Assembly: GCF_901933205.1 (NCBI RefSeq) | Contig: NC_044601.1 | Coordinates: 45,791,376 to 45,855,375 of the forward strand | Length of the DNA: 64,000 bases | Reading direction: 5' to 3' | Origin: Camarhynchus parvulus | Lineage: Eukaryota; Chordata; Aves; Passeriformes; Thraupidae | Shown: in pieces, positions 36,150-48,700 of the stretch | Layout of the letters: each line of letters starts with the position of its first letter | Numbering within the stretch: the stretch's first letter is position 1 | Program-made: the position numbers and the translations under genes | Notes under the pieces: model-generated | What the model was told of the DNA's origin: nothing | Database searches by the model: none | Seen by the model: only the letters and a program-made list of their open reading frames with translations

Positions 36150-37734
36150 TGTATTGGGTTGGTGTAACAAGGTTTTGGTCATGGGGAGGCTGCAGGAGTG
36201 AGCTCTCTGAGAGGCTGCCAGGAACTTCCCTGTGTCTGACAGAGCACATGCCAGATGACTCCAAGTTGGACCTGCCCATCAGGGATTATGGTAGCACCTC
36301 TGGGATCATATATTTGAGAAGGGAGAAAACAACCTTCACACCTCCAGCTCAAGAGAGGAGTGAAAACATGTTAGAGAAGAAGACTAAAGCTATTAGACAG
36401 CATCCAAAAGAGAGCAACTAAGATGGTGAAGGGCCTTTAGGGGAAGGCTTATAAGTAACTCCTGACATCACTTGGTCTGTTCAGCCTGGAGAAGAGACTG
36501 AAGTGAGACCTCATTGTGGTTACTTCATGAGGGGAAGAGGAGGGGCAGGCACTGTTTTCTTCTCTGTAGTGAAGAGTGGCAGGACCCAAGGGAATGGCCT
36601 GAAGTTGTGCCAGGGGAGGTTTAGGTTGGATATTAAAAACAGATTCTTCACCCAGGGTTTGTTGGTGACTGGAAGAGGGTCCCCAGGGTAGTGTCATAGC
36701 ACAAATCTGATAGAGCTCGAGGAGGGTTTGGACAATGCTCTCAGGCGCATGGTGTGACTCTTGGGTATGGTCCTGTGCAGAGCCAGGAGTTGGACTCCAT
36801 GGTCCTTGTAGGCCCCTTCCAACTCAGCATATTCTGTGATTCTGTGAGAAACAGCTCTGCAGACACTGAGGACTGTGAAGAAGGAGGTGGAGGAGGTGCC
36901 ACAGGCACCAGAGCAGATGTTCCCCTGCCACATGTGGTGAAGACATAAAGGGGCTGTGCCCCTGCAGCCCATGGTGGAAAATGAGATCCACTTGAACCCT
37001 GTGGTGGATCACTCATCGTGGAGCAGGTGAATGCCCAAAGAAGGCCTATAACCCCATGGTAAACCCATGTTGGAGCTTCTGCCATGACCTGTGGACTTCT
37101 GTCAAGATCTGTGGACCTGTGGAGAGACTAGCCCGTGCTGGAGCAAGTTTTCTACCAGGACTTGTGGTCCCAGGGACAACACAGCCTGGGGCAGTCTGCT
37201 CCTGAAGGACTGCACTCCATGGGAGGAACCCACTCTGGGACAGGTTGTGAAGAACAGAAACCCATGGGAAGAGCTTATACTGGAAAATAGGGAGGAGTGT
37301 TTTCCTTAAGAGGGATCCCATGCTGGAGCAGGGAGAAGTGTGAGGAGTCCTTCCCCTGAGGACACAGCAGTAGAGACAGCATATGGTGAACTGTCCACAA
37401 CCCCCATTCCTGTCGCCCTGTGCTGCTTGGCTGGCGGAGGTAGAGAAAATCAGGAGTGAAACTGAGTCTGGGAAGAAGGAATGGGTCGTGCTCCTAAGAT
37501 TTGGGGTTATTTCTCATTATCCTACTCTGACAGGATTGATAATAAACTAAATTAATTTTCCCCAAACTTAAATCTGTTTGGCCCATAGCAGCAATAGGTG
37601 AGTGATCACTACCTGCCCTTATGTTGACTCAGAAGCCTTTTTGTTATACTTTTTCTTGCCTAAACAGATGAGAAGGGGAGAGACAAAACAGCTTTGGTGG
37701 GCACCTGGCATCCAGGCAAGGTGAACCCATCACA
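36150..37734 (+). mobile_element. Solo LTR of an avian ERV, interrupted by a CR1
   Basis: Begins TGTATTGGGTTGGTGTAACA and ends AACCCATCACA. Features I recognise from a common songbird LTR are a GCCTCTGGGAT...ATATTT TATA region, many repeats of the 'CCATGGTGGA/CTGGAGCAG' type, ATAAACTAAATTAATTTTCC and a final GGTGGGCACCTGGCATCCA. Removing the nested CR1 (36379-36845) leaves about 1.1 kb. Flanking pentamers CCAAA and CTAAA may be a 5-bp target duplication with one change. No viral genes. Confidence 0.78.
36379..36845 (+). mobile_element. CR1 LINE 3' end nested inside the LTR
   Basis: CR1 tail sequence (AGATGGTGAAGGGCC, CTGTTCAGCCTGGAGAAGAG, GGTTTAGGTTGGATATTAAA, CCCTTCCAACTCAG) ending ATTCTGTGATTCTGT. 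It is bounded on both sides by GAGAA (36374-36378 and 36846-36850), a probable target duplication, and the LTR sequence resumes immediately after it. Confidence 0.88.
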
Positions 37735-38630
37735 CTAAAATGATGAAACTTTGCTGAAATAGATTACAAGTCAGGGGCTGGGATGAAGCATCAACAGAAC
37801 TTTTTTTGAATGAGCAGTCATCTTAAAACTCCATTTATGACAAACTTTGACAAAGTTCTCTTAGCTAGAGAAAAAGGGTCAATGTTTATGCTCTCCTAAT
37901 TTTTTCTCCTAGTTAGAGTAATACTGATTATATTTTACACTTGCATTTCAAAGGAAAACATTTTTAGTGCAGTGTTATGTAGTGGAAATTGTTCTGCAAT
38001 ATGTAGTATGCAAAATAAGATATCTTAAAGGAGTAAGATTATGAACTAAACCTGGCAGGAAATTCCTAAAATAAGTTCCTTTGCTTCCTGTATTTTTTGC
38101 TTTCACAACAAATGAATGAACACAGAAATTGGTGGTAGTTTTCTACCTGCATTGTTGCTAACAGTTTCATCAAAGAACCAAGAACCTTTGGACTTTGGAG
38201 AAAAACTTTTTGTCCATGGTCATTTACTAGACATTTTAAAGGAGACTTGGACGTGCACAATATAATTTGATAAAAGTATTTACCTTCTCAGTTGTTTGGG
38301 ATATGGACATGCTATTAAAATCCTCTCATAAAATCTTTAAGAGGAAATAAAAGGCATAAAAATTAATTTGTGCAGAAATTCTCCAATAAACTACTGCCTT
38401 TGCAGGTCATCTCCAATATTGCTTAGAAACACATTTGCATGTAAATTTGTTTTTAAACTATTATTATTTATATCATGCCACCTCTTGTATCTGGAAGAAT
38501 CTCCATGCAAACCCCACAAATAAATAATGCATTTTCTACTGTTGTGAGAGTTACAGAGATCTTGACAAAAGATTCTTATTTAAGACTAGTGCTTTTTTCT
38601 GGTAATCATATTAATCTCACTGTGGGTTTG
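37735..38630. other. Intergenic, nothing recognised
   Basis: AT-rich sequence between the LTR and a microsatellite. No open frame or repeat of note. Confidence 0.5.
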
Positions 38631-38761
38631 TCTCTTCTCTTCTCTTCTCTTCTCTTCTCTTCTCTTCTCTTCTCTTCTCTTCTCTTCTCTTCTCTTCTCT
38701 TCTCTTCTCTTCTCTTCTCTTCTCTTCTCTTCTCTTCTCTTCTCTTCTCTTCTCTTCTCTC
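38631..38761 (+). repeat. Perfect (TCTCT)n microsatellite, about 26 units
   Basis: Uninterrupted pentamer TTCTC/TCTCT for about 130 bp. It is pure pyrimidine on this strand and purine on the other. It yields spurious Leu/Phe/Ser and Arg/Glu repeat frames. Confidence 0.98.
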
Positions 38762-39517
38762 ATGCTTACATTATAAATTTTTAGAAGCATGTTCAACCTC
38801 ACTAGTACAAGTACCCAGACCAATAACATGAAGTGCAGTGGGAGACCTTACAGACTACAGTACATAGTGCTAGGATGATCCTCTGAATATATGTGCTGTA
38901 AATCACAGAAACACACACATACATTCCCATCTGCCACAAGGAGACTTTGGATCTCTTTCAACATTTTCGATTCCCATGGTAATTTTTACCTGGAAGACCA
39001 TACACCATGACATTCATGGTAGTATATAGAAGAAGGTTATGCTCCCACAACGAAATGGTTTGTCAAACCTTTGCATTAAAAGGATAATGCAGACCTGGAA
39101 GGTCTGACATCTGACCCTGTATTTTCACATCTTCTGCCTCTGGTATCTTAGCACAATTGATACCTTCCAAGGAATGTCAGACTGGAAGAAACCCCAGTAA
39201 ATAGGCTGGCACATCTCACTGTCAGATGTTTTTCTAGGCTAATTTTTCTTAAATCTCTAGTGACAAAGGTGCCTGCAGCTTGCCTAGGGAGGCTTCCAGA
39301 TTTAAGGTTTTTCCAGTAAAAGCAACTAAAAGGAAAGGCAGCAAGTTCTAATTAGCCACAGTCATGAACAGTGTCTGCTAAATGGCAAGCACACTGTGCA
39401 GCATGCTCAATAGGAGTGTGCCAGTGTAGCTACAAGACCTGCATCTGAACATGCATTCAGCATAACTCCTGTGACTTGTACTCCAAACATTCATTCAAGT
39501 GACACAGGTGCTTGGAA
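38762..39517. other. Intergenic, nothing recognised
   Basis: About 750 bp of unremarkable sequence. Confidence 0.5.
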
Positions 39518-39712
39518 ACACAGAATGACAGAATTTTTTGGGTTGGAAAAGAGCTTTAAAGATCATCTAGTTCAACTGCCTCTGCTTTGAGCAGGGACGT
39601 CTTCCACTAGACCGGATTAACCAGGGCTGTCTGCCTTGACCTTGAGCATTTTGAAGATGGGGCATCAATAACTTCCCTGGGCAACCTGGTCCAGTGTCTC
39701 ACTACCCTCACA
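39518..39712 (-). mobile_element. CR1 LINE 3' end fragment, antisense
   Basis: Starts with the reversed CR1 tail (ACACAGAATGACAGAATTTT, then GGGTTGGAAAAG and GATCATCTAGTTCAACTGCC) and runs to CTGGTCCAGTGTCTCACTAC. It is truncated at an adjoining A/C-rich tract. Confidence 0.85.
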
Positions 39713-39836
39713 AAAACCAAAACCGAACCAAACCAACCAACCGAACAAAAACAAAAAAAAAAAAAAAAACCAAAAAAAAAAACAAACAAACAAACAAACA
39801 AACACACACACACACACACCCCCCACCCCAAAACAA
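39713..39836 (+). repeat. A/C-rich low-complexity tract with (CAAA)n and (CA)n
   Basis: A run of CAAAA/CCAA, then a polyA run, then CAAACAAA and CACACA, directly abutting the truncated 5' end of the antisense CR1. Confidence 0.92.
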
Positions 39837-40217
39837 AGTCATAGAAATATATTAATTAATAGACATAACAGCTAATGATCATGAGACTTCTCAATAGAGA
39901 ATTTAACATGCAAATTACTGGGTCAGGCACGAATTGTTGGCAGATTTTGCTGGGTGGCTCTGATGTCTATACTCCTGCTGAAGGACGCAGGTAGGGCTAG
40001 CAGGATTTGGCAGCCAAATCATTTATTGCTAATGACTCAGGAGTGCCTAACCCATGTAGGAAAAGGACAACCCTGCTCTTGGCAAGATTTATGTAACAGA
40101 CCAAAGCATAACAAAACAAACATACAAAGCATGCAATATCATAGCTACTGACCACTTGTATTTCTTTCCTTTCATCCTCAGAAAATGGCAATTCTAAGGA
40201 TATTATTAAATTTTGTG
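39837..40217. other. Intergenic spacer
   Basis: About 380 bp between two low-complexity tracts; nothing recognised. Confidence 0.5.
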
Positions 40218-40403
<186 letters not shown>

Positions 40404-40645
40404 CATGCATCTGCAACTTCCTTTTACTAACAAGTTCTTTGAAAGCACATCAAGCAGCTATGTCAGGTCCAACTACCCTGCCCTCCTTTCTCTTCCTTAT
40501 CCTCACCCACCACCCTCCACAGCAAGAACAAATGCAGCATCTGCACAGATGTGTTCATTCCAGAAGGAGTGATGTTACCTCTTCATCTTTATTGGTGATA
40601 TATTTCCACCCATGTGATTTATTAGCAAAAGTCTGTATATTCCAC

Positions 40646-41540
40646 TGTGGTGGGTTGATCTTGGCTGCTGTCACATTCTCACCAAGCCACTCTACCACTC
40701 CTCCTTCTTATCTGTACAGGGAAAAGAGAATATAATGAAAGACTTGTAGGTTGAGATAAGGACAGGGAGGGATCACTCACCAATAATTGTCAAAGGACAA
40801 ACAGGCTCAAATTGGGGTATTTAATTTAGTTGATTGACAAGCATATCAGAGGTGAATAAAAGGAAATAAGAATAGATCTTAAAAACACCTTTCCCCTTCC
40901 TCTCCCTTTTTCCCAAGCTCAACTTCATTCACAATTTCTCTACCTTCTTTCCCAGAGTATCACAGGGGAACGTGGAACTGGAGTTACAGTCAGTCTATCA
41001 TGCATTGTCTCTGCTTCTCCCTCCTCCTCCCACTCTTCCTTTGCTCCAGTGTGGAGTCCCACACTTGGGAGAACAGTCCTCCACAAATTTCTCCACTGTT
41101 AGTCCTCCCTATGAACTGGGGTTCTTCATGAACTGCTTCAGCATGTTCTGTTCAAGGGTTCTCCAGTGGAGCTCTGCGCTTTGCCTGGGACCTCCATGGG
41201 CTACCTCACCGTTGTCTTCATCACAGGCTACAGGGGAATCTCAGCTCCAGCATGAGATTCATCTCCTCCCCCTGCTTCTTCACCCTCCTCAGTGTCTGCA
41301 GAGCCTCTGACATTTTCTCACTCCTCTCTCATAGATGCTGTTACTCTTTCTTAAATACACTATCACAGAGGCACTGTGATAACAGCTAAACACCTCTGAT
41401 GTTTAGCTCAGCTTTGGGCATTGGTGGGTGCATCTTGGAGCCAACTGGAACTGCCTCAGTTGGACATGAGGGAAGCTTTTGTTAGCTTCTCAAAGAATGG
41501 ACATCCTTCTACCAAATCCTTGCCACACAAACCCAATACA
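40646..41540 (-). mobile_element. Solo LTR, same family as 36150-37734, inverted
   Basis: Starts TGTGGTGGGTTGATCTTGGC and ends CACAAACCCAATACA, the reverse complements of the family's 3' and 5' ends. It shares GGGATCACTCACCAATAATT, 'TTAATTTAGTTGATTG', the repeated 'CTCCAGTGTGGAGTCC' type units and the TCTGCAGAGCCTCTGAC block. About 895 bp, with a central deletion relative to the other copy. No viral genes and no convincing target duplication. Confidence 0.78.
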
Positions 41541-42950
41541 ATCACTATCACACTACAAAGTTTGTCTCTCTCTTCTTACATTCCTGTAGCAAGGCTAGAA
41601 ACATCTCCCTTTCTGGTCAGTTTATTTCATACATGAAAGGATTTTTTTATGTCTCTTCAGAAGTTTCATTATCCAATGCATGCAATAGAAATAGCAGTAC
41701 CTCAGTTAACATTTCTTTTCAATTTCCAGTTTCATACTCTGAAATCTCTCTTTTCCGTTCAAGTTCTGTAGGAATTTTACTTTCCCTGCCTGACCTTGTT
41801 TTGCCCAGCCCCTATTCTCCCAAAGACTCCATATTCTGCCTTCCAGTATGAGAACATTTTTGTGTGATTATAACATGTTTTACCAGGAGGTGAAATTTTT
41901 GAAACATTTTTGAATTATTTAATAAACTTTTGTCTGCATCTTCCATTTCCTGACAAAAGCTTCTTATTCCCCAAGTACAGAATGGGCATTTATAGGTGAA
42001 CCAAAGGTTCTCTAAATGAGCCAAATAGAAAGCTTTCTTCTGTAAAAAAACTGTGAAGCTGAGAATAAAATCCGGACAGCTCTTCCTTATCTTGTGTTGA
42101 GGAGTCACTTCATACATTTGGAGGTCTTCTGACCTCACACAAGTGGAACTGGATTGTAAGTCACCAACAGAGACTCCCTCTTGCACCATGTTATGTTGCA
42201 GTCAGAGACGTGGCTGCCACACAGGCAAACACATTAATGTGCACAGTGTGCAGGCCTTTAACCAGGTCAGCTCTTTTATTCATAGCAAGAGGGTATTAGT
42301 AATGTAAAGACCCATGACTGTTTTGAAAGGTGCCCCATGGAATTGTCAGTGTCTGTAGGGGAGGTCCATCATAGTGCAATCCAAGAGAAGACACTTCACA
42401 AAGCCTTTAAAACATCTTTACCATTCTAAGACTGGTCATTTTTTTTACTCAGACATGTAGGTTCATTTTTTTTCATTTCATCCTCCACATCTTCCAATTA
42501 GGACTGCCTGCAATCAGAAGCCTGACTTCTGCAGGATTTATATGCCCTACTTCCCCATTCTCCAAGTACAATGGTCTTATTATGCACCTAATTTGAAACC
42601 TGGCCTTGTGGCTCCTGCCCTCTTGCTGGCCCCATGACTTACTGTTCCTTCTGGCTGCAAGACTTAGGGCTCCTCACAGCTTTCCTCGTGTGAAATGAAA
42701 TATGGCAGCAGTCCCATCTGCTCTGTGCGGGAGAAAGTCACCGAGTCATTCAGTAGTCGCAGTCTTTGGGAATTAGAGAGGCCCTTATCAGGGCACACAT
42801 GGGAAGAATCAGGGAAAAGACACAAATGAAAAAATTAAAGTAAGCTGAAAAACTTGGATCTAATTTGCCATACATTATTTAAATGGTAAAGCGCAGAAAG
42901 CATTAAAGTAAGCAAGGTCAACCTATCTCACTATGTAGTGACAAATTCAG
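41541..42950. other. Intergenic, no gene recognised
   Basis: About 1.4 kb. Contains a 125-codon minus frame (41812-42189) with no recognisable domain, treated as chance. Confidence 0.45.
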
Positions 42951-43072
42951 ATTGAGCTCAGAGGGTTAGAGCAGGGTGTTAATAGCACTGAGGTTCAATC
43001 CCTGTATGGATCATTCATTTAAGACCGGGGCTCAATGATCCTTGTGGGCATTTTCCAACTCAGAATATTCTG
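42951..43072 (+). mobile_element. tRNA-derived SINE with CR1 tail (TguSINE1-like)
   Basis: The left part reads like a tRNA gene: GAGCTCAGAGGGTTAGAGCA (A box region), GTGTTAATAGCACTGA (anticodon arm region, tRNA-Ile-like) and a B box GGTTCAATCCC at 42992-43002. It is followed directly by CTCAATGATCCTTGTGGGCA and TTTTCCAACTCAGAATATTC, the CR1 3' tail. This tRNA-plus-CR1 architecture is that of the songbird SINE mobilised by CR1. It is diverged and so not expected to be a functional tRNA. Confidence 0.87.
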
Positions 43073-43154
43073 CAGCAATGACAGGAGCAAGCTGGTCTGA
43101 AACAATTCTTCATGTGGGTTTAAATAATCTATAGCAACTACCTGTGAAACTACC

Positions 43155-43808
43155 TGTCCTAGTTTAGGTCAAATCTGGGAGAAAACCTTCAAAGGTGTTA
43201 TTCTAGAAAGCAGATTTAAGAGGCCCTTTCCCCATCTGGTTTGGGAAAATATTTATTTGGAGAAAAGTGGAAAAAACCTGTTTATTTAGCAGGCAAAGCA
43301 TTCACCAGCACAAGAAACAAACTATATTAAACAATAAAACCTCTTGCCAATCTGAAGAGATGACAAACTCAGAAAGTCCCCTTGGTGGGCCGTAGCTTGG
43401 CTCACTCAGTCTCTGATCAGTCCCTCCAGCGCTGGAAGTGCCACGGCCCAGGCCAGGCCCGGTGGCCACAGGTGCGAGCTGCTGGTTCTCCGCTGGGTGC
43501 TCAGTCCAGAGCAGGTTTGAACAGCTCCAATAAAAAGAGAAACCACAGTCTAGGGAACTTCTCTGCCTCAGCTAGCTAAAAATTAACTAAAAAGCAGAGG
43601 AGAGCTCTGTCCCGCTGTCTGTCTGTGTGTCTGCAGACAACAGAGTCCAGGAGCAGGATGCAGGGGAGCAGGTGCAGGTTCTGGTCACAAACTGCACGCT
43701 TCTTCTCTCCCCCCCTTCAATCTTGGAACCAGTCTTAAAGGTGCAAAACTTATTTCTGGGCTAAACAGACAAATGGGGATACAAGCATCATAAAGTCACT
43801 CCAGGACA
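43155..43808 (-). mobile_element. Solo LTR with intact TG...CA ends and a perfect target duplication
   Basis: 654 bp starting TGTCCTAGTTTAGGTCAAAT and ending GTCACTCCAGGACA. On the minus strand it starts TGTCCTGGAGTGACTTTATG, a songbird LTR family I recognise. It is flanked by CTACC on both sides (43150-43154 and 43809-43813), a 5-bp duplication. It is GC-richer than its surroundings. No internal viral sequence, so a solo LTR. Confidence 0.88.
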
Positions 43809-43813
43809 CTACC

Positions 43814-45728
43814 TTTACCCAGGTTTGAATAAGGTGACTAAGGGAGCTACCCTTTTCATAAAAAAACCCCAAACCAAACTACTGTGCTGTTTCCCTAACT
43901 TCTGCAGAAATACACACATTTTCCTTGCACTTACATGATTTTTTTTGTAAATATCAAAGCAGTTCCCCATGACTCCCTTCAAATCCTTTCTTAATGCATC
44001 TTTTGTTTGTGTTAGCTGCAAACACCTCATAGATGATGGTTAAGACAGACAACTCATAGCCTTGGCCACTCCTTGTCAGATAGGTCACTGTTGTGTCCCT
44101 GTTGCCTCATGCTTCTTCTGTCAGCCCATAAACCTCCATTATTTCCTTCCCTATCATGAGACTGTCAATTCTTTAAACAGAAACCATCTTCTGATCATTG
44201 ATAAGATTCACTTATGAGAGGATTAAGATTCTACAGTAGAGAAGAAAAAAGGAAGGCCTTTAGGCCTTTGCCCTAAAATACCACAAACAGATTACCATAG
44301 TCAAATGATAACCCTGAAGCCAGGATTTATCCTGTAGCTTCAACAGAACCAGAAGACCCATAGATGTTTGTGCACATGGCAGGAATGTGGCTTACATCAT
44401 GTCTTTGAAGATAAAAATGTCTCACTACCTCATCTTTTCACTCACCTAATATGGTGATTTTAACATGGATAAGTTTGTGTGTGGGTTTTTGAAAATTTTT
44501 AAAAGAATATTGAAATATAACTAACTAAAAGGCAAGTTGCTGTTATACTTAATTTTACAGTACAGAAGTAAGCGCTGCGATGTAGGAGTCTGCAACGTGG
44601 GAAAGAATGAAAATGAATGCTCTAACTGAGCATACTTTTAGTATAAAAGAGCTGGAAAACATCAAACTCTTGGTTTCACCCTCAGGTTATCTATGTATAT
44701 TTATTACTACGAAACACAAGTTTGCTTGCTTGTTAGCACTTCAGTGACTTTACCTACTTTATCAGAAAAAAAAAATTAGTTTTTACTCCCCAAATTCACA
44801 GCAAAAATTGCTTTAAAATTCTCTTGCACCATGTTTCTATACATTGATTCCCCCATTGGTGCAGAGGGTGTGCCTGTTCATCCTGATGCACAGGACAATG
44901 GTGACATTGGCTGTCACTGCTCTGTGGCTGTGCCTACACTCTCACACTCCAGAGGGAATGTCCATGCTTCTGCTGTGTGTTTCTGAAGTGAATATGTACA
45001 AATCTCAAGTCTTAGTTCTTGCAGTCACTATCAACTAGCAGTCTGTGTGAGGAAGAGGGATACTTCAGCGTCAGGTGTCCTTTGGGGTTTCCTGAGAAGC
45101 AGTCTGCACAGATAGGTAGGAGCTGTGGGCTCAGTGACCTAGTCTTGAAAGCGACACTTGAACTCCAGTCTCAAATGTACTCTTATGTTCCATTCTCTTC
45201 ATATAATGCACAGCCTTCAACATTTCCAAACTCAAGCCTGAGATTTTCATCCTGAAAAATCAAGAGGATGAGCAAATGAAAATGTAGAATAAAATGAAAC
45301 TGTTGGCTAAGTGAATCTGACCATGTATTACCTTAAAATGCTACAATACCTGTAACCTTAATTCAGGTATTCATTTTTAAAGGATAAACATTTGAGAAAA
45401 TTTGAATAGAACCTCCTCACCTGGGCAAAGGCAGATCTCAACACTTGCCAAAGAAAACATTTCAAGTCTCTGAGAGGAGTGATCTGCAAGAACTGTTCTT
45501 CTTTGAAGCAATTGTGATCAGGAGCCCTAAACCTCAATTTGTCTACAGACAAAGGAATTAAAGATTATTCTTTAAAACAAAGATAATCTTTAGTCATAGG
45601 TGTTATGTAGTCAACCTTCATAACAAAACAAAACAAAGCAAAACAAAACAGAAAACAAAACCCCCAACTTCTTTCTTGATTACTAGAAGCAAGTATAGGA
45701 TTACTACCTATACTTGTACGTAGTGCTT
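43814..45728. other. Intergenic, nothing recognised
   Basis: About 1.9 kb, including an A-rich (ACAAA)n run at about 45,622-45,662. No gene seen. Confidence 0.5.
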
Positions 45729-45778
45729 AGCATTCTGCTTGTTCAGCATTCTGCTTGTTCAGCATTCCGCTTGTTCAG
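45729..45778 (+). repeat. 16-bp tandem repeat, three units
   Basis: Units AGCATTCTGCTTGTTC at 45729, 45745 and 45761; the third has one T-to-C change. Confidence 0.93.
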
Positions 45779-48700
45779 AGTGAAAACTGTTAAGAAATTT
45801 AGTACTTGTGTATGTTCCTGCAGGTCCAGGAGCTATATTTGTTTTAATTTTTGATGTTATATTCTTTATATAAATGACAGAATGACAGCTATATTATCCA
45901 GGTAGAAAAGTAATGATTTCTTGTTTTGCTTTTCTGTACACACAGCTCTTGCTTTGCCTACTAAATTGTCTGTACTTATGTCCCTAAGTTTTATCACTTG
46001 TACCATTCTGATCCTCCTGTGTCAGAAAGAATGGAGGAGGAGGGTGGCATGTGAGTGAGCAGCTGTATCAGGCTCTTCTGCCTGCTGTAGATAAACCATA
46101 AACTACGATAAAGGTACTGGGAAGAGCATTTGGGGATTATTTAATACTGAATTAGGGTTGGTTAGGGGAGAAAGCAAGAGATTAAGATGTTTTAGGGAGG
46201 AACAAGTGTGGGAAATGGAAGGATAAGAGGATAAAAGGCACAGTGACATTTAAACATATTCACTGCTGCTCTGCTTGCTTCTCTGGCCATGCCATGTGCC
46301 TGGTCACCACACTCAGGTGGTGTTGTCTTCCCACTAAAATCCATTCCTAAGCAATTTCCTGGGTGAAGGACTGTCTATTCTGTGTGCATATGCAGGCATG
46401 GGTGTCTGAGGGCCAGCTGCACCGATGGCCTTGCACTGTTTCCTTCTCTGGCTTATCAGGATGGAGCAGGGACCATGCGTCACGGGAATCCTTTCCATCT
46501 ATGGTGCCAGGGACTGGCATGGGTGCAGGTGTGCAAGCTGGCCACTGGAGGCATTGGGAGGCCAGGCCAGAAAGAAAGGGTTGGGGTCACCTGGAAGACC
46601 TGTTTCTATCTGTCTGTACGTGTCTGTCTGTGTGAGACAGCCAGAGACAAGAGGATCCAGGTGACACTTGGGGAGTCATAGTGCACTTATGTCCATGAGT
46701 AAAGCTGCAGGCACTGGGAGCATGTGTGCAGATGTGCCAGTAACCATGTAAACTAAAGATCCAGGAACATTTAGAGTGGGTTTCAGTTATTGGCGCAATC
46801 TATATTTTGTTTGAACATACAGATATGTTTCCCATCAATTGACCTTCACCCTGATGAGCCAGAGAAGGCAGCAGTACAAGGCCATTGGTGCAGTTTGTGT
46901 GAGTGGTGCATTTTTGTGTCTGACTCCATCAATGTGGCCAGCTGTGTGCATATGTATATATGTGTGTGTGTGTTGTATACAAGTATCTGAGTATATAGGT
47001 TATCTTATGTATATTAGTGTGTAGTCTTGGAAGGGCCTGGCAGTGTGGAGCTGCAATGGCTCTCCCTCTGTTGGACTACCTGATACACCCTCTCCATTAC
47101 TAGGTTTTGATGTCATCTGAATACAATTGCATTGCAAAGAGTTTTTATTTTGTTTGTAATTATAAACTCTCACCCCAGGCTCAAATTGGAGAGAGGTATT
47201 TTGGCTTCTTGTTTCAAATTAAAAGAGCAAGAACCCCAAATACAAAATATTTAATGGGGAAAAAAGAATTCCTCATTACATGCATTTCTGAGGGTCTCTG
47301 GCATTTCCAGAAAGGGTAAATAAATTACTAGAAATTTTGCATTAGTATATACTTGTTAAGCTGTATTTGAAATAAAAAAAAAGGATTGCCACAGGTTGAA
47401 CTGAGCAAACAATTCCATGGTACAGTTACCAAGTCCTGGTATCTACATTGACAATAATTTCAAAAGGCCCAGGATGACCCGAGGAGAATACCCTCATTTT
47501 ACCTCAATCAGTTATGCTGCAATTGAAAAGTTGTTGTCCTAGTTCCACTGCAATTAAAACTCTGCTCATTAGTCCCAGTGAAAATATCTTCTCTTACAAC
47601 ACCCCTTGTGTACTATAATAAATGAGGAGCAGACTGCTCTGGTATTGTATTCCTGTTTAATGGGCACTGATACACAATGGGATGCCCAATATCCTCCTGG
47701 TGCTGCTGAAGTTGGAGGATTAAGCCACTGAGAACACAAGCAGCAGTTTAGGACAAGTGTCTCCTGTCCTGTCCTGTTGAAATTGTGTGCCAAAATTTAA
47801 ATAGGCAAAATCAGCCATCCAGACTGGTAATACAGTGGACCAGAATAAAAAATCCCTGCTTGCTTTTTTTTTTCCTTCCCATGGAAGATCCAGAGACATC
47901 TAAAAAGCTTTTGTAAAGGCTGTCCAAAAAAGATGAACTTTACTTCTGCTTGTAGACTTTAGATTTTTCTGAGGGCATCTTAGTTTTCTGAGGTATTGCG
48001 CAGAATTTACAATTAATTCAGGCATAAAACACAAAAATCACATGTGGTAAACTAACAATTTGAGTTTACCATTTAATGCTGCATCTAGAGCTCATCTTGA
48101 GTCAAGATAGGGTATCTAAAGAGGCTTATTCAAGAAGATAATAATAATTTTATTAATTAAAGTATATTACAAATTGGATCTCTACAACCTGATAAGTGAT
48201 AAATTCTGTCATAAGCTTAAATTTAGCTTGGAAAGTTCAATGTTGACCAAAATAATCCTTAAAATCAAAAAGTCAAAGGTAACTATTAATATAAAATACT
48301 GCCCTTGCTTGACTCTATGAACAAATATGATCTTTTTAAGTAGGTCCATATCATGTATATTGACACTTTATTTATGATTCATATTTATTTATGATTGAAT
48401 GTACTGTGTTCTCAACACTATAAATTGAGATCTAAACCTAGGCTTTCAAATACATATGAATAAATATGACATAATACCTGCATATAGATTTTGTTGATTT
48501 CAGTATTTTGCTGATCATTCCATCTCCTTAGCTGTGCTCCCAAGAAATTCCCAGAGTTTCAGGATTCAGCAATGCCTGTAGTGTGATAAGGTTTTATGAA
48601 ATTCCTGAGGCACAGCTCACTGGTCCCTCTCTTCTTAAGAAGAGCAAACCTATGCAGGATTGTTCACCGTTGTGCTGGAGCTCACACTGTGCCCAGAAGC

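Noticed and set aside
38475..38831. Frame with a repeated Leu/Phe/Ser pattern
   Set aside because: Translation of the (TCTCT)n microsatellite.
42951..43025. A functional tRNA-Ile gene
   Set aside because: The cloverleaf is diverged and fused directly to a CR1 tail, so it is a SINE head rather than a tRNA gene.
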